From contig NZ_FONL01000001.1 in the NCBI RefSeq assembly GCF_900112895.1, positions 124,001-188,000 of the forward strand: DNA of 64,000 nucleotides. The letters run 5' to 3'. The notes beneath the pieces are model-generated. The model ran no database searches and was not told the origin of the DNA. It saw only the letters and a list, made by a program, of their open reading frames with translations. The translations under genes and the position numbers were made by a program. Shown here one piece after another: positions 44,367 through 53,943 of this stretch. Each line of letters starts with the position of its first letter. Positions within the stretch are counted from its first letter, which is position 1. The stretch is from Succiniclasticum ruminis DSM 9236 (lineage in GTDB: Bacteria > Bacillota > Negativicutes > Acidaminococcales > Acidaminococcaceae).

Positions 44367-45821
44367 TCATTCATCCAAAATCTTTTTGTTTTTTACAAAA
44401 GGAATCATGTCGTCCTTTTCCACCACGGCCAGATGAATGGCCTCTTCATCCTGGAATCCCTCTTCCAGCAAACGGTCCTGCAATACAAAGTGTTTTCCGG
44501 TAAAATGCCAGAAAGCCGGTTTCGCTTCGGAAAAACAGTTATCGGGTTTTCCCACCAGGTTAATGACTTTTATAAAATCAGGATTTTTGGTGTTAAACAT
44601 CTCATCTAACTTAAGATGTTCTCCGTTCTGCATATTAAAATTATAGAGTTCCCGGATCACTTCCCCTTTTTTATTCCTGCGCCCCAGTTCCAGGCTTAAC
44701 AGATTCGACCCGGCGTATTTCACCTGAAACGCCCTTTCGTCTTCTTCCGGCGCCTTGGCAAACCATGCTTGCAGTTTATCATTGATTTTATTCTGCAGCT
44801 CCGGTTTTTCCTCAACCGCCACAACCGGACGACTGATTACTCGGTCCCCGATAAACGCCCTGCGGGGATAAAGCCTCCAGTTTCCTGCCCCATCAGCCCG
44901 GTTCGCGCTATCAGCATCAGGCTTAAGCAAGTCGTCCAAGGTATCCGTCAGATTTATTTCCTCCGGTATCCATTTTGCTTCTTTTTGTGCCCATCGTACC
45001 GCAAGGCGCCCCAACAGTTCCTGTCCATCGGCAGACAGTACATTTTGCTCCGTAAACAAACGTCCGTCCAGCATTGCAAGGGACGCAACCTCCGTCACCT
45101 GCGGACGCAGGTACGGCTTGGCAATACTGCCGTCTTCATTATAAAGCCGCAAGACATTTTTCGCGTTGCCGGAAAAAGATACTTTCTTTTCTGCACCGTC
45201 CGCTTCCGGCAAACTGCTTTCCACGCTAAACCGGTTATCCGGTTTGTATTCGGCTTTTGCCGCTACGCCAAGGCTATCCGCGCCGGAGAACACTTCACAC
45301 ACCTGCTTATAGTCGGAAAAGTCGAGGATCCGGCAGTTCACTGCCGCGTTCTTTCCCCCCTTCGCCGCCATCAGCAGGATCTGGTCGTGGGGTTTATCTG
45401 AAATTTTGGTTTTACTGTTCTTCTGATCTGTTCCTTCACCTGTTGCTTCTTTTAATGACTCAAGAAGATTGTCAAACCGTTTCTCCGCTTCCTCTTTTCT
45501 GTCTTTTTGTTTTGCTTTTTTATTATCCTGTTTAGCTTTGGCGTTTACCGGCATTTTTTCCAGCAGGCAATAGTAACCGCCGTCCAGATTTGCCTTCCAG
45601 GCGGTCAGCATTTTTCCTTCCCCATTCTTCACCATGATCCACAAATCGGAATAATAATTGCTGCCGGGCATTTTCTTTTCACCGGTCAGCTCCACAATCT
45701 CTTTCTGGCCGCTGCCGTCAACATCTGCTTCCACTTTAGCCAGAAGAGCTGCCTGAGCGGAAGAAAAGGGCGCCGATATCAACAGAAAAGCGCCGATTCC
45801 CGTTACTACACGTTTAAACAT
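44367..45821 (-). CDS. Exported protein with DUF3298-like C-terminal domain
   Basis: A 484-residue protein with a signal peptide (cleavage after AQA near 24). It begins with a VEADVDGSGQKEIVELTG segment like an EF/VCBS calcium loop, then a charged Lys/Glu linker (about 90-135). The C-terminal part (about 320-480) has LSLELGRRN and YNFNMQNGEHLKLDEMF, matching the DUF3298 pattern also seen in the gene at 19828. ATG 45821 with GGAGG 6 bases upstream is chosen over 45863. The gap 44167-44366 holds only the pump promoter region and a small hairpin. Confidence 0.7.
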   Translation of the reverse strand: MFKRVVTGIGAFLLISAPFSSAQAALLAKVEADVDGSGQKEIVELTGEKKMPGSNYYSDLWIMVKNGEGKMLTAWKANLDGGYYCLLEKMPVNAKAKQDNKKAKQKDRKEEAEKRFDNLLESLKEATGEGTDQKNSKTKISDKPHDQILLMAAKGGKNAAVNCRILDFSDYKQVCEVFSGADSLGVAAKAEYKPDNRFSVESSLPEADGAEKKVSFSGNAKNVLRLYNEDGSIAKPYLRPQVTEVASLAMLDGRLFTEQNVLSADGQELLGRLAVRWAQKEAKWIPEEINLTDTLDDLLKPDADSANRADGAGNWRLYPRRAFIGDRVISRPVVAVEEKPELQNKINDKLQAWFAKAPEEDERAFQVKYAGSNLLSLELGRRNKKGEVIRELYNFNMQNGEHLKLDEMFNTKNPDFIKVINLVGKPDNCFSEAKPAFWHFTGKHFVLQDRLLEEGFQDEEAIHLAVVEKDDMIPFVKNKKILDE

Positions 45822-45938
45822 CGTTATCCTCCATCCTGCTGACTCCGTCAGGAGCCTGACCATTATGCAACTGACCGTTCCCGGTGTCGAATATTATATA
45901 ATCGCAAATTTACAAATTCGGAAATCAAATAACATTAT

Positions 45939-46745
45939 CTATAACCCTTTATAGTCCGGTGGAACCGCAGTCAGCCACTGGCGTACCTTTTCCTTTTCAC
46001 GGAACAGACTGGCATCAAACCACATGTAATAGAAGCGTGTTGCGGAAATAATGTTATACCCGTCCTGGGCGTGGTCTGTGGTATCATATGGATCCGCTAA
46101 GATCAGTACATCATTCATCTCGTTCTTGTCGCCCAGCGTATCAAGGCCGATGATTACCCGCCAGTGACCGCCCCAGTCAACATTTTCCACCATAATGGGG
46201 ATACCCCGCTTCAAGTTGTCATCCACAAACACCAAAAACTTTTCGTAGGTTTCCGGAGATCCGTCTTTTAACGCATTCTTAACCTTCCAGCCTTTTTGTT
46301 CAAAATAACGGCTCATGCCCCGGGTGTTGGTGCCGGGGTCTTTTACACCGGCCGGATGCGTCCCCATGATTTTCGCCATTTCCATTTCCGAATCAGGCGT
46401 CTTGCCCAGAAAATGCTGCACCACCGTCAGCGCCGCAGCAGGACCGCAGGTGTAGTAAGTATGCTGCTGATGCGTTTTATATTTTTCCAGAAGCAGCAGG
46501 CTGCCGCCGGACTTCATATTATATACATCAACCTTTTTAAAATATGGTGAATCCTTCACGTCTGACTGGCCCTGCACAGAAGCCGGACCGCCTCCGTCCT
46601 TTTGCAGCAGCAGAACCATTTTGGTTGTAATTTCATCCAATACACCGGATTGTTCTGCATTTCCGGTGTGTTTTGTACCGGTATAAAAGTTAAATACTGC
46701 AACCGCAATCAATGCGGCAGCCAGTAAAACGGCACTTTTCTTCAC
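45939..46745 (-). CDS. C39-family-like cysteine peptidase, membrane-anchored or exported
   Basis: A 268-residue protein with an N-terminal hydrophobic segment (about 4-21) that is a signal peptide or anchor. The papain-like triad of C39 peptidases is visible: Cys100 in YYTCGPAA, His194 in GGHWRV and Asp218 in ILADPYD. Without the ABC exporter of bacteriocin systems, such stand-alone C39 domains are usually exported hydrolases of unknown substrate. It follows the CCA enzyme gene by 53 bases on the same strand. AAAGGTGAT precedes the start. Confidence 0.8.
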   Translation of the reverse strand: MKKSAVLLAAALIAVAVFNFYTGTKHTGNAEQSGVLDEITTKMVLLLQKDGGGPASVQGQSDVKDSPYFKKVDVYNMKSGGSLLLLEKYKTHQQHTYYTCGPAAALTVVQHFLGKTPDSEMEMAKIMGTHPAGVKDPGTNTRGMSRYFEQKGWKVKNALKDGSPETYEKFLVFVDDNLKRGIPIMVENVDWGGHWRVIIGLDTLGDKNEMNDVLILADPYDTTDHAQDGYNIISATRFYYMWFDASLFREKEKVRQWLTAVPPDYKGL

Positions 46746-46798
46746 GGTATCACCTTTCTTTTCGCTTCTTTTAATGAAACGTTTTAACAGGTTTGTCC

Positions 46799-48502
46799 TT
46801 ATTCCGCTTTGGTAATCTTCTCCAGCTTTTTTGCCAAAGCCTGCAGCAACGCGCCTCTTTCGTTGGGAATGCTGCCGCTTTGTACACGGGCCAGCAGATA
46901 TTTCATAGCATCGCCTACGGTAAGCGGCGGTAAAACCTTTATTTCACTACCCCGGACATGTAAATCTGAAGTGTGTACGGGCATCCGTTCACGGGCAATT
47001 CGTACGGCTTCTTCTCCCAACCGGCGGCCTTCCTCCATCACCGGTTCCTGCAGCACGCCGGCCCAGGTAGCTCCCATGTCCGCTAAAAAAACATCTGTGA
47101 GCTGGGAAAAAGCTTCCGCCATTTCCTTTTCTGTACGGAATTCACCGCCTGTGGCTTCGCTGCGGATCCAGCGCAGCAATGTATTGTTTTTATGGATCAT
47201 CATGGGCGCAAAGCGCATGTGCTTCGCCACCAGCCAGCTTACCCGGCGCACAAAAGGACGGGGATAACGCAGACGGACAAGTATTGCTTCCGCCATTTTT
47301 GCGCTTTCTTTTTCGTGGCCGTGATCATTCGGATATCCGTCCGGCGTGGCTCCCCGGACCCCTGGCAGGCCTTTCGCCACATCGTGCAGCAACAGGCCCC
47401 AGCGCAACGTTAATTCCCGGGGACCGTTGTCCACTGCCGCCAGGATATGCTCCCAGACGTTATAACAATGAAACCGGATATTCTGGGGTAAAGCCGGCAA
47501 GTGCGCCAGTTCCGGCAGCACATCCACAAACGTTTCGTTGCCCTTGTCCCTCACCCTGCACTGCGCGTTTGCCAGACCGCTGGAAAGGAACAGTGCCAGA
47601 CCTTTTCCGGCTGCTTTCCCTAACAGCATTTTATCCAGTTCTGTTTTGACGCGTTCCAGGGAAAGGTTGCGGCACCGGCTTACATCAAAGACATACCGCT
47701 TCTTCAGGTAGTACTTTGTACCGGGCTGCCCGAAGGGCAGGCCGGCTGCCGCCCCATCGTCTTGCAACAAACGGTCCCGGGATGAGCCGTCTGAACCGGG
47801 TATCGCATTGCCATGGGTCAGCTGGGCATCCGGACCCATGGTTTTCAGGTTTTCCGGAACGGTCTTCCCCGCTTTTACCATAGCAATCCGCAGATTTTGC
47901 TCCACGGTCAGGCTTGCAGAATAATCGCCAAGCACATCTTCTGCCGTATCATTTCCTTCCACGTAAGTAAAATCCAGCTGCGCCACGAAACGGCAGGCCC
48001 GGTACATACGTAACGCGTCCTCCGCGAAACGCTTCCGGGGATTGCCTACCGTACGAAGCACCTTTGCCTGCAAGTCCTCTTGCCCGCCATAATAGTCATA
48101 CAGTTTCCCCCTGCTGTCCATGGCCATGGCGTTCACTGTAAAATCCCGGCGCGATAAATCTTCTTTTAATGTGTCGCAAAACCACACTTCCGCCGGCCGG
48201 TGGGCATCCTGCCCATAGGCATAGCGCTCATTGCGGAAGGTGGCGATTTCCAGCGAACGGCCTTCGGTTACAGCCACCACCACGCCGAAATTTTCACCCA
48301 GCTTTTCCACCAGCAAGTAATCGGCATTACGAAGAACCGCCGCAATCTGTTCCGGGCGTCCGTCAGTCGCAATATCGTAGTCCCCGGGTTCCAGCCCCAG
48401 CAGCAGGTCGCGCACCGCGCCCCCCACCACATAGGCTTCATACCCGGCCGCATTCAGTATATTCAATGTTTTCGTCACATAATCGGGAAACTGTATTTGC
48501 AT
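46799..48502 (-). CDS. cca: CCA tRNA nucleotidyltransferase with HD domain and an unusual insertion
   Basis: A 567-residue enzyme that adds CCA to tRNA 3' ends. The head has GGAVRDLLLG and DYDIATDGRPEQ (catalytic Asp pair), then the SRRDFTVNAMAMD and RFAEDALRMYRACRF motifs; the C-terminal part has an HD phosphohydrolase core (LLHDVAKG, then HGHEKES). Residues about 207-277 are an extra Gly/Asp-rich segment splitting the neck helix region, missing from usual family members of about 450 residues. The frame is intact, so it is an insertion, not a frameshift. Confidence 0.9.
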   Translation of the reverse strand: MQIQFPDYVTKTLNILNAAGYEAYVVGGAVRDLLLGLEPGDYDIATDGRPEQIAAVLRNADYLLVEKLGENFGVVVAVTEGRSLEIATFRNERYAYGQDAHRPAEVWFCDTLKEDLSRRDFTVNAMAMDSRGKLYDYYGGQEDLQAKVLRTVGNPRKRFAEDALRMYRACRFVAQLDFTYVEGNDTAEDVLGDYSASLTVEQNLRIAMVKAGKTVPENLKTMGPDAQLTHGNAIPGSDGSSRDRLLQDDGAAAGLPFGQPGTKYYLKKRYVFDVSRCRNLSLERVKTELDKMLLGKAAGKGLALFLSSGLANAQCRVRDKGNETFVDVLPELAHLPALPQNIRFHCYNVWEHILAAVDNGPRELTLRWGLLLHDVAKGLPGVRGATPDGYPNDHGHEKESAKMAEAILVRLRYPRPFVRRVSWLVAKHMRFAPMMIHKNNTLLRWIRSEATGGEFRTEKEMAEAFSQLTDVFLADMGATWAGVLQEPVMEEGRRLGEEAVRIARERMPVHTSDLHVRGSEIKVLPPLTVGDAMKYLLARVQSGSIPNERGALLQALAKKLEKITKAE

Positions 48503-48564
48503 GTTACATTCTTGTCCTTAAACTCGTTATCTATTAATTATAACATACATTTTGCGTAAAAAAC

Positions 48565-48596
48565 AAAAAACCGTCAGTATGTACTGACGGTTTTGA
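48565..48596 (-). terminator. Terminator of the leuCDB operon
   Basis: AAAACCGTCAGTA pairs with TACTGACGGTTTT around a tight loop and is followed on the minus strand by TTTGTTTTTTA, 31 bases after the leuB stop. Confidence 0.9.
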
Positions 48597-48626
48597 TTGA
48601 AATTAATGCGTAAAAAGACTACAGTC

Positions 48627-49700
48627 TTACGCTTCCAGCAGCGCTTTGGCTACCAGCTCGCCCATCTCCTGGGTGTTGACCTTCGTCATGCCCTCGCCAA
48701 ACAGGTCTGCCGTGCGGTACCCCGCTTCGTATACCTTGTCAACGGCTGCTTCCACCGCGTCTGCAGCTGCCTGCTGGTCCAGGGAATAACGGAACAGCAT
48801 AGCTGCGGAAAGGATGGTGCCCGTAGGATTGGCAATGCCCTGCCCCGCGATATCCGGCGCGCTGCCGTGGATGGGCTCATAGAGACCGGTGCCGTCGCCC
48901 AGGCTGGCGCTGGGTAAAAGGCCGATGGAACCGCCCAGCACGGACGCTTCGTCCGACAGGATGTCGCCGAAAATATTATTGGTCAGCACCACGTCAAACT
49001 GGCCGGGATTCAGTACCAGCTGCATAGCGCAGTTATCTACATACAGATGGTTCAGTTCGATTTCCGGATATTCCTTTGCCTGCATTTCCGTAACGATGCG
49101 GCGCCACATGCGGGATTCCGCCAGCACGTTGGCCTTGTCCACGGAGGTTACCTTGCCCCGGCGTACTTTAGCCGCTTCAAAGGCTTTCCGGGCAATCCGT
49201 TCCACTTCCGGGCGGGTGTAGAGGTCAACATCTGACGCAGTCTCCACGCCGTCGACCATAGCCGCTTCATTATGGGTACCGAAGTAAATGCCGCCGGTGA
49301 GTTCACGGACAATCAGCAGGTCCGTATTTTCTACCCGTTCCGGTTTTAACGGAGACAAATGCGCCGTAAACTTGCTTACCTTCATGGGACGCAGGTTGCA
49401 GTACAGGCCTAAATCTTTACGGATGCGCAGCAGGCCTTTTTCCGGACGGATGGACGGATCCACGTTATCCCATTTGGGTCCGCCTACCGCGCCTAACAGC
49501 ACCGCATCCGCCGCTTTGGCGGATTTTTGCGTCACTTCCGGATAGGGGTCATTATACGCATCAATGGCGCAGCCACCCAGCAGCTGATGGTCGTATTCCA
49601 ATGCAAAGCCGAACTTTTTGGCCGCCGCGTCCATAACTTTTACAGTAGCAGTTACAATTTCCGGACCGATGCCGTCGCCCGGCAATAACGTGATTTTCAT
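48627..49700 (-). CDS. leuB: 3-isopropylmalate dehydrogenase
   Basis: A 357-residue enzyme that oxidises 3-isopropylmalate with NAD in leucine synthesis. Marks: [23 protein letters not shown], the substrate-binding [10 protein letters not shown], the NAD loop and metal Asp in [20 protein letters not shown], and [15 protein letters not shown]. It lies 86 bases after leuD and closes the T-box-controlled leuC-leuD-leuB operon with a terminator. Confidence 0.96.
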   Translation of the reverse strand: MKITLLPGDGIGPEIVTATVKVMDAAAKKFGFALEYDHQLLGGCAIDAYNDPYPEVTQKSAKAADAVLLGAVGGPKWDNVDPSIRPEKGLLRIRKDLGLYCNLRPMKVSKFTAHLSPLKPERVENTDLLIVRELTGGIYFGTHNEAAMVDGVETASDVDLYTRPEVERIARKAFEAAKVRRGKVTSVDKANVLAESRMWRRIVTEMQAKEYPEIELNHLYVDNCAMQLVLNPGQFDVVLTNNIFGDILSDEASVLGGSIGLLPSASLGDGTGLYEPIHGSAPDIAGQGIANPTGTILSAAMLFRYSLDQQAAADAVEAAVDKVYEAGYRTADLFGEGMTKVNTQEMGELVAKALLEA

Positions 49701-49786
49701 AACCGACAGTCTCCTTGTCTTTGTACTTTTATGTATTCAGCCAGACAGCGTAAGGCAAAGTCGGGATGACTTCGCCTTTGCTTTTA

Positions 49787-50266
49787 TTATGCCTGCGTTT
49801 TTGCGTAATTAACCAGGCCGCCGCAGTCTGCGATTTTCTGGCAGAAGTCCGGCAGCGGTTTTGTTTTGATGACCAGGTTTTTATTCACAATTCTGATTTC
49901 GCCGGTCTTCAGGTCCACTTCCACATCGTCGCCCTTTTCAATCTTTTCCACCTCTGCGCCAATCTCCAGAACCGGCAGGCCGATGTTGATGGCATTGCGG
50001 TAGAAGATACGGGCAAAGCTGTCCGCGATGATGCACTTGATGCCTTTTACTTTGATTACCACGGGGGCGTGCTCACGGGATGAGCCGCAGCCGAAATTCT
50101 TACCTGCCACCATGATCTCATCTTTTTTCACATTGGGGGCAAAAGTTGTGTCAATATCTTCCATGGCGTGTTCCGCCAGTTCGTTGAAGTCAGAAATATT
50201 CAGGTAACGGGCCGGGATAATAACATCCGTATCCACATGATCCCCATAACGCCAGATCTTGCTCAT
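49787..50266 (-). CDS. leuD: 3-isopropylmalate dehydratase small subunit
   Basis: A 159-residue swivel-domain subunit. It has the [11 protein letters not shown] start region and the [14 protein letters not shown] loop characteristic of LeuD (short form). With LeuC it isomerises 2- to 3-isopropylmalate. Its ATG overlaps the leuC stop by 4 bases, so translation is coupled. Confidence 0.95.
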   Translation of the reverse strand: MSKIWRYGDHVDTDVIIPARYLNISDFNELAEHAMEDIDTTFAPNVKKDEIMVAGKNFGCGSSREHAPVVIKVKGIKCIIADSFARIFYRNAINIGLPVLEIGAEVEKIEKGDDVEVDLKTGEIRIVNKNLVIKTKPLPDFCQKIADCGGLVNYAKTQA

Positions 50267-51525
50267 CCTAATACCTCCTCTGCCGAAGCGATGTAACCTT
50301 TTACCGCGCTGGCTGCCGCCGTGTAGGGACTGGCCAGATACACTTCACTGTCCACATGACCCATACGCCCGCGGAAATTCCGGTTTGTGGTGGAAACACA
50401 GCGTTCGCCTGCCGCCAGGATTCCCATATAGCCTCCCAGGCAGGGGCCGCAGGTCGGTGTGGAAACCGCCGCGCCTGCATTGATGAAAATATCCACGTAG
50501 CCTAAGCGGATGGCTTCCTGGTAAATTTCCTGGGTCGCCGGGATGATGATGCAGCGGACGTTCTCGTTCACTTTATGATCTTTCAGCACTTCCGCAGCCT
50601 GGGCGATGTCTTCCAGCCGCCCATTGGTACAAGAGCCTACAACCACCTGATCGATCTTGATATGGTGGGATTCACTGACGGGATGGGTATTTTCCGGCAG
50701 GTGCGGATACGAAGTTACGGGTACCAGTTTGGACAGGTCAATCTGTACGACCCGGTCATATACTGCGTCCGGATCTGCTTCCACCGCCATCCAGGGGCGG
50801 GTCACCCTGCCTTTCAGGAAGGCTTCCGTCTTGGCGTCCACCGGGAAGATGCCGTTCTTGCCACCTGCCTCAATGGCCATGTTGCAGATGGTGAAACGGT
50901 CGGACATATCCAGTTCCGCTACGCCGGGGCCGGTAAATTCCAGACTCTGGTAACGGGCGCCGTCCACGCCGATCATGCCGATGAGGGTCAGGATCAGGTC
51001 TTTGCCTTTTACATATTTGGGCATTTTGCCGGTAAGTTCCACCTTAATGGCAGCAGGAACCTTGAACCAGGTTGTGCCGCTGGCCATGGCGCAGCCGATA
51101 TCCGTCTGGCCCATGCCGGTAGACAGAGCATTTAATGCGCCGTAGGTGCAGGTGTGGGAATCCGCGCCGATGACAATCTCGCCGGGAGCCACCAGACCCT
51201 TGTCCGGCAGCAGCGCATGTTCGATGCCCATGCGCCCCACTTCAAAGTAATTAGTAATGTTATGCTTTCTGGCGAAATCACGCATCTGTTTGCACAGAGT
51301 AGCGGATTTGATATCCTTGCAGGGAGAAAAATGATCCGGCACCAGCGCGATTTTATCTTTATCAAACACCGGGCGCCCAATCTTTTCAAATTCATTGATC
51401 GCCGGCGGACCGGTAATATCATTTGCCAGGATCAGATCCACCTGGGAAACCAGCAGGTCCCCGGCCTCCACAAAATCCCGCCCTACATGCATGGCGAGAA
51501 TTTTCTGTGTCATTGTCATGCCCAT
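50263..51525 (-). CDS. leuC: 3-isopropylmalate dehydratase large subunit
   Basis: A 420-residue Fe-S hydro-lyase. The three [4Fe-4S] cysteines lie in VVGSCTNGR (near 300) and [11 protein letters not shown] (near 360); [20 protein letters not shown] is a further family mark. ATG 51525 is chosen: GAGGAGGGG stands 6 bases upstream. The frame is open up to 51624, but that extension is the T-box terminator region and not protein. Confidence 0.95.
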   Translation of the reverse strand: MGMTMTQKILAMHVGRDFVEAGDLLVSQVDLILANDITGPPAINEFEKIGRPVFDKDKIALVPDHFSPCKDIKSATLCKQMRDFARKHNITNYFEVGRMGIEHALLPDKGLVAPGEIVIGADSHTCTYGALNALSTGMGQTDIGCAMASGTTWFKVPAAIKVELTGKMPKYVKGKDLILTLIGMIGVDGARYQSLEFTGPGVAELDMSDRFTICNMAIEAGGKNGIFPVDAKTEAFLKGRVTRPWMAVEADPDAVYDRVVQIDLSKLVPVTSYPHLPENTHPVSESHHIKIDQVVVGSCTNGRLEDIAQAAEVLKDHKVNENVRCIIIPATQEIYQEAIRLGYVDIFINAGAAVSTPTCGPCLGGYMGILAAGERCVSTTNRNFRGRMGHVDSEVYLASPYTAAASAVKGYIASAEEVLG

Positions 51526-51552
51526 AAGAAACCCCTCCTCAAAAATTATAAT

Positions 51553-51815
51553 TAAAAATTGAAAAGCCCCTGCCTGTTTCCAGACAGGGGCGAATTGTAT
51601 CGCGGTACCACCCTGATTTATCACTCATTGGATTCCGGTCTTTTCAACCGGGCGGTTAACGCACGCTGACGTTGCCCGCTACTTTTTTCACAGGCAAAGC
51701 TCCCGGACGAGATGGTCTTTATCCGGGAAAAGCTCGCACCAGCCGCTTTTTCTCTGAACGCCTTCCAAAAACCAGTTTCCGTTCATTGCATTTAACACAT
51801 TATTCATGTTAATGT
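51553..51815 (-). promoter_or_regulatory. T-box leader (leucine) of leuCDB
   Basis: Stem I has GTTCAGAGA and GGCTGGTGCGAGC marks; the specifier loop reads CTC (Leu) in CATCTCGTCCGGGAG. The canonical T-box AGGGTGGTACCGCG lies at 51600-51613 and the terminator GCCCCTGTCTGGAAACAGGC-type hairpin with a TTTT tail at 51553-51591. Confidence 0.95.
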
Positions 51816-51823
51816 ACTATTTC

Positions 51824-51852
51824 ATTATCCTAAAAATGTAATAATAAGTCAA
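51824..51852 (-). promoter_or_regulatory. Promoter of the leuCDB T-box transcript
   Basis: TTGACT (51847-51852) and GATAAT (51824-51829) on the minus strand with a 17-bp spacer, just after the stop of the purine permease gene. Confidence 0.85.
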
Positions 51853-51872
51853 GGTTTTTTTAGCAACGCCGG

Positions 51873-53261
51873 TTAAATCAGCACATATTTCGCGATAAAG
51901 ATAACAGCCAGTATATACAGCAGCGGGCTGACACGGCTGGTATGACCGGTCAGCGTATTCACGATTACGTACGAAACGATGCCAAAGGAAATGCCCTCCG
52001 AGATGCTGTATGCAAAGGGCATGGCGATGATACACATGTAAGCAGGGATTGCTTCCGGCAGATTGCCAAAATCAATCTGGGCAATAGAGGAAACCATCAG
52101 GAACCCTACCATGACCAGAGCCGGAGCTGTCGCAAACGCGGGGATCGCCATAAAGAAAGGAGCCAGGAACAGCGACAGGAAGAACAGCACAGCCGTGGTA
52201 ACAGCTGTCAGTCCGGTACGCCCGCCTTCGCTGACACCGGAAGCGGATTCCACAAACGTCGTAACGGTACTGGTGCCCATCAGCGCGCCGGCCACTGTGC
52301 CCAGAGAGTCAGCCATTAAAGCGCCTTTAATGTTGGGCAGCGTGCCGTCTTTGCGCAGCATGTTCGCTTTGGAAGCAACGCCCATCAGGGTGCCGAGGGT
52401 ATCAAAAAAGTCCACAAACAGGAAGGACATGACGATAACCAGGAAATCAACGGAAGCAACCTTACTGAAATCCAGTTTCAGGAAAATGGGGGACGGATCC
52501 GCCGGCAGGAAAGAAGCCAGGCCTGCTGAAAAATCCGGCAGTACACTGAAAGCCCCCACTTTGGGATCCGGCACGTACAGACCGGTTACTTCACAGAGTA
52601 TGCCCAGGATCCAGGTTGCCAGGATACCCCAGAGAATACCGCCTTTCACGTCCCGCGCCAGCATGATACCGGTGATGACGATACCGATCAACGCCAGCAC
52701 TACAGTAATACCTACCGTATGGAAGGTTCCTCCCAGCACAGACTGTTTAAAGTTAAACAGGGCAATTTTGGTTGCTGGGTTGCCCACGATGATCTGCGCG
52801 TTGAACAGGCCGATCAGGGCGATGAACAGACCGATGCCTACGGATACAGCCCGTTTCAGGCTGAGGGGAATGACATCAAATACCGCCTGCCGTATATTTG
52901 TCAGGGACAGGACAATAAAGATGATGCCTTCCACACAGACGGCAGCCAGCGCCATCTCCCAGGAATAACCCATCTGTTTGACCACTGTAAAGGCAAAAAA
53001 GGCATTCAGACCCATGCCTGCAGATAACGCAAAGGGATAGTTGGCAAATGCAGCCATCAAAAGCGTTGCAAAACAGGAGGCCAGCGCCGTAACTGTCAGC
53101 AGCGCCCCCTTGTCCATACCAGTCACGCTCAGAATCGACGGGTTAACAGCCAGAATATAGGCCATGGTCATAAATGTAGTGATACCGGCCATGATCTCTG
53201 TTTTTACCGTGGTACCGTTTTCCCGCAGGTGAAATAATTTTTCCAGTGTTCCGTCCTGCAT
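51873..53261 (-). CDS. NCS2-family purine permease (AzgA/PbuG-like)
   Basis: A 462-residue membrane protein with about 13 helices. Marks of the adenine/guanine/hypoxanthine group are the TEIMAGITTFMTMAYIL start, NPSILS, SAGMGLNAFFAF, the FVDFFDTLGTLMGVA motif and GTSTVTTFVESASGVSEGGRTGLTA. It imports purine bases with protons. It lies 9 bases after the CBS-domain gene; the TAG stop of that gene is embedded in this gene's AGGAGG site, so the two are tightly coupled. Confidence 0.93.
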   Translation of the reverse strand: MQDGTLEKLFHLRENGTTVKTEIMAGITTFMTMAYILAVNPSILSVTGMDKGALLTVTALASCFATLLMAAFANYPFALSAGMGLNAFFAFTVVKQMGYSWEMALAAVCVEGIIFIVLSLTNIRQAVFDVIPLSLKRAVSVGIGLFIALIGLFNAQIIVGNPATKIALFNFKQSVLGGTFHTVGITVVLALIGIVITGIMLARDVKGGILWGILATWILGILCEVTGLYVPDPKVGAFSVLPDFSAGLASFLPADPSPIFLKLDFSKVASVDFLVIVMSFLFVDFFDTLGTLMGVASKANMLRKDGTLPNIKGALMADSLGTVAGALMGTSTVTTFVESASGVSEGGRTGLTAVTTAVLFFLSLFLAPFFMAIPAFATAPALVMVGFLMVSSIAQIDFGNLPEAIPAYMCIIAMPFAYSISEGISFGIVSYVIVNTLTGHTSRVSPLLYILAVIFIAKYVLI

Positions 53262-53270
53262 GATGACCTC

Positions 53271-53759
53271 CTATTCCTTTAAGAGCAATTCCACAAAAAC
53301 AGAACGGCTGATGACCCCCAGAAGATGTCCTTCTTCTGCCACAAAAACGCGCTTCACCTTATCGTCAAGCATAACCCGGCCGACGCTTTCAATGGTATCC
53401 TCAGGGCTTACGCAGATAGCGGGAGCCGTCATGGCGTCCTTCGCGGTTTTTGCGTTCCAGCGGGTCAACGCCTGGCGGTATTCCAGAACTTTATCGCTTG
53501 GCGCAAGGGCCGCATGGTACAGTAAGGTCATGATCCCGGGTTCATGGGGCCTGACGATCTTATTGATCAAATCGTTTTCACTTACCACACCCACGATTTC
53601 ATTATACTTGGTAACCACGGGAATGGCAGAAATTTTATTGTCAATCATGAGACGGGCAACTTCCTTTACCGGCGTCTCCGGCAGTACGGAAATGATTTCG
53701 GTCGTCATTACCTCTTTGGCCAAAACGTTCCCGTTTGTATTCACCGCATTTGCATCCAT
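53271..53759 (-). CDS. Two-CBS-domain protein coupled to the purine permease
   Basis: A 162-residue cytosolic protein made of two CBS domains (about 15-70 and 98-160; VMTTEIISVLPETPVKEVA, VVGVVSENDLI, DAMTAPAICVSPEDTIESV, LLGVISRSVFVELLL). CBS pairs bind adenine nucleotides such as AMP, ATP or SAM. ATG 53759 has AAGGAGG 7 bases upstream. Because the permease start sits next to its stop, it may sense purine nucleotide status for uptake; this is inferred. Confidence 0.85.
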   Translation of the reverse strand: MDANAVNTNGNVLAKEVMTTEIISVLPETPVKEVARLMIDNKISAIPVVTKYNEIVGVVSENDLINKIVRPHEPGIMTLLYHAALAPSDKVLEYRQALTRWNAKTAKDAMTAPAICVSPEDTIESVGRVMLDDKVKRVFVAEEGHLLGVISRSVFVELLLKE

Positions 53760-53943
53760 AAAAAAGCCTCCTTCATACATATTCAGGATACAGAAAAAAA
53801 AACTAACTAATAGGTAATTAAATTACAATATATTATACCATTTTATAAAAATCCTGTGAACTGAATTTTAAGATTATAAAGACAGCGAACAAAATGAATT
53901 CTGCGCAAATTGGCTAAATATACCAATCACCGCAGGAAATCTT

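Noticed and set aside
51526-51624. N-terminal extension of LeuC
   Set aside because: The open frame passes through the T-box terminator; the true ATG at 51525 has a strong ribosome site.
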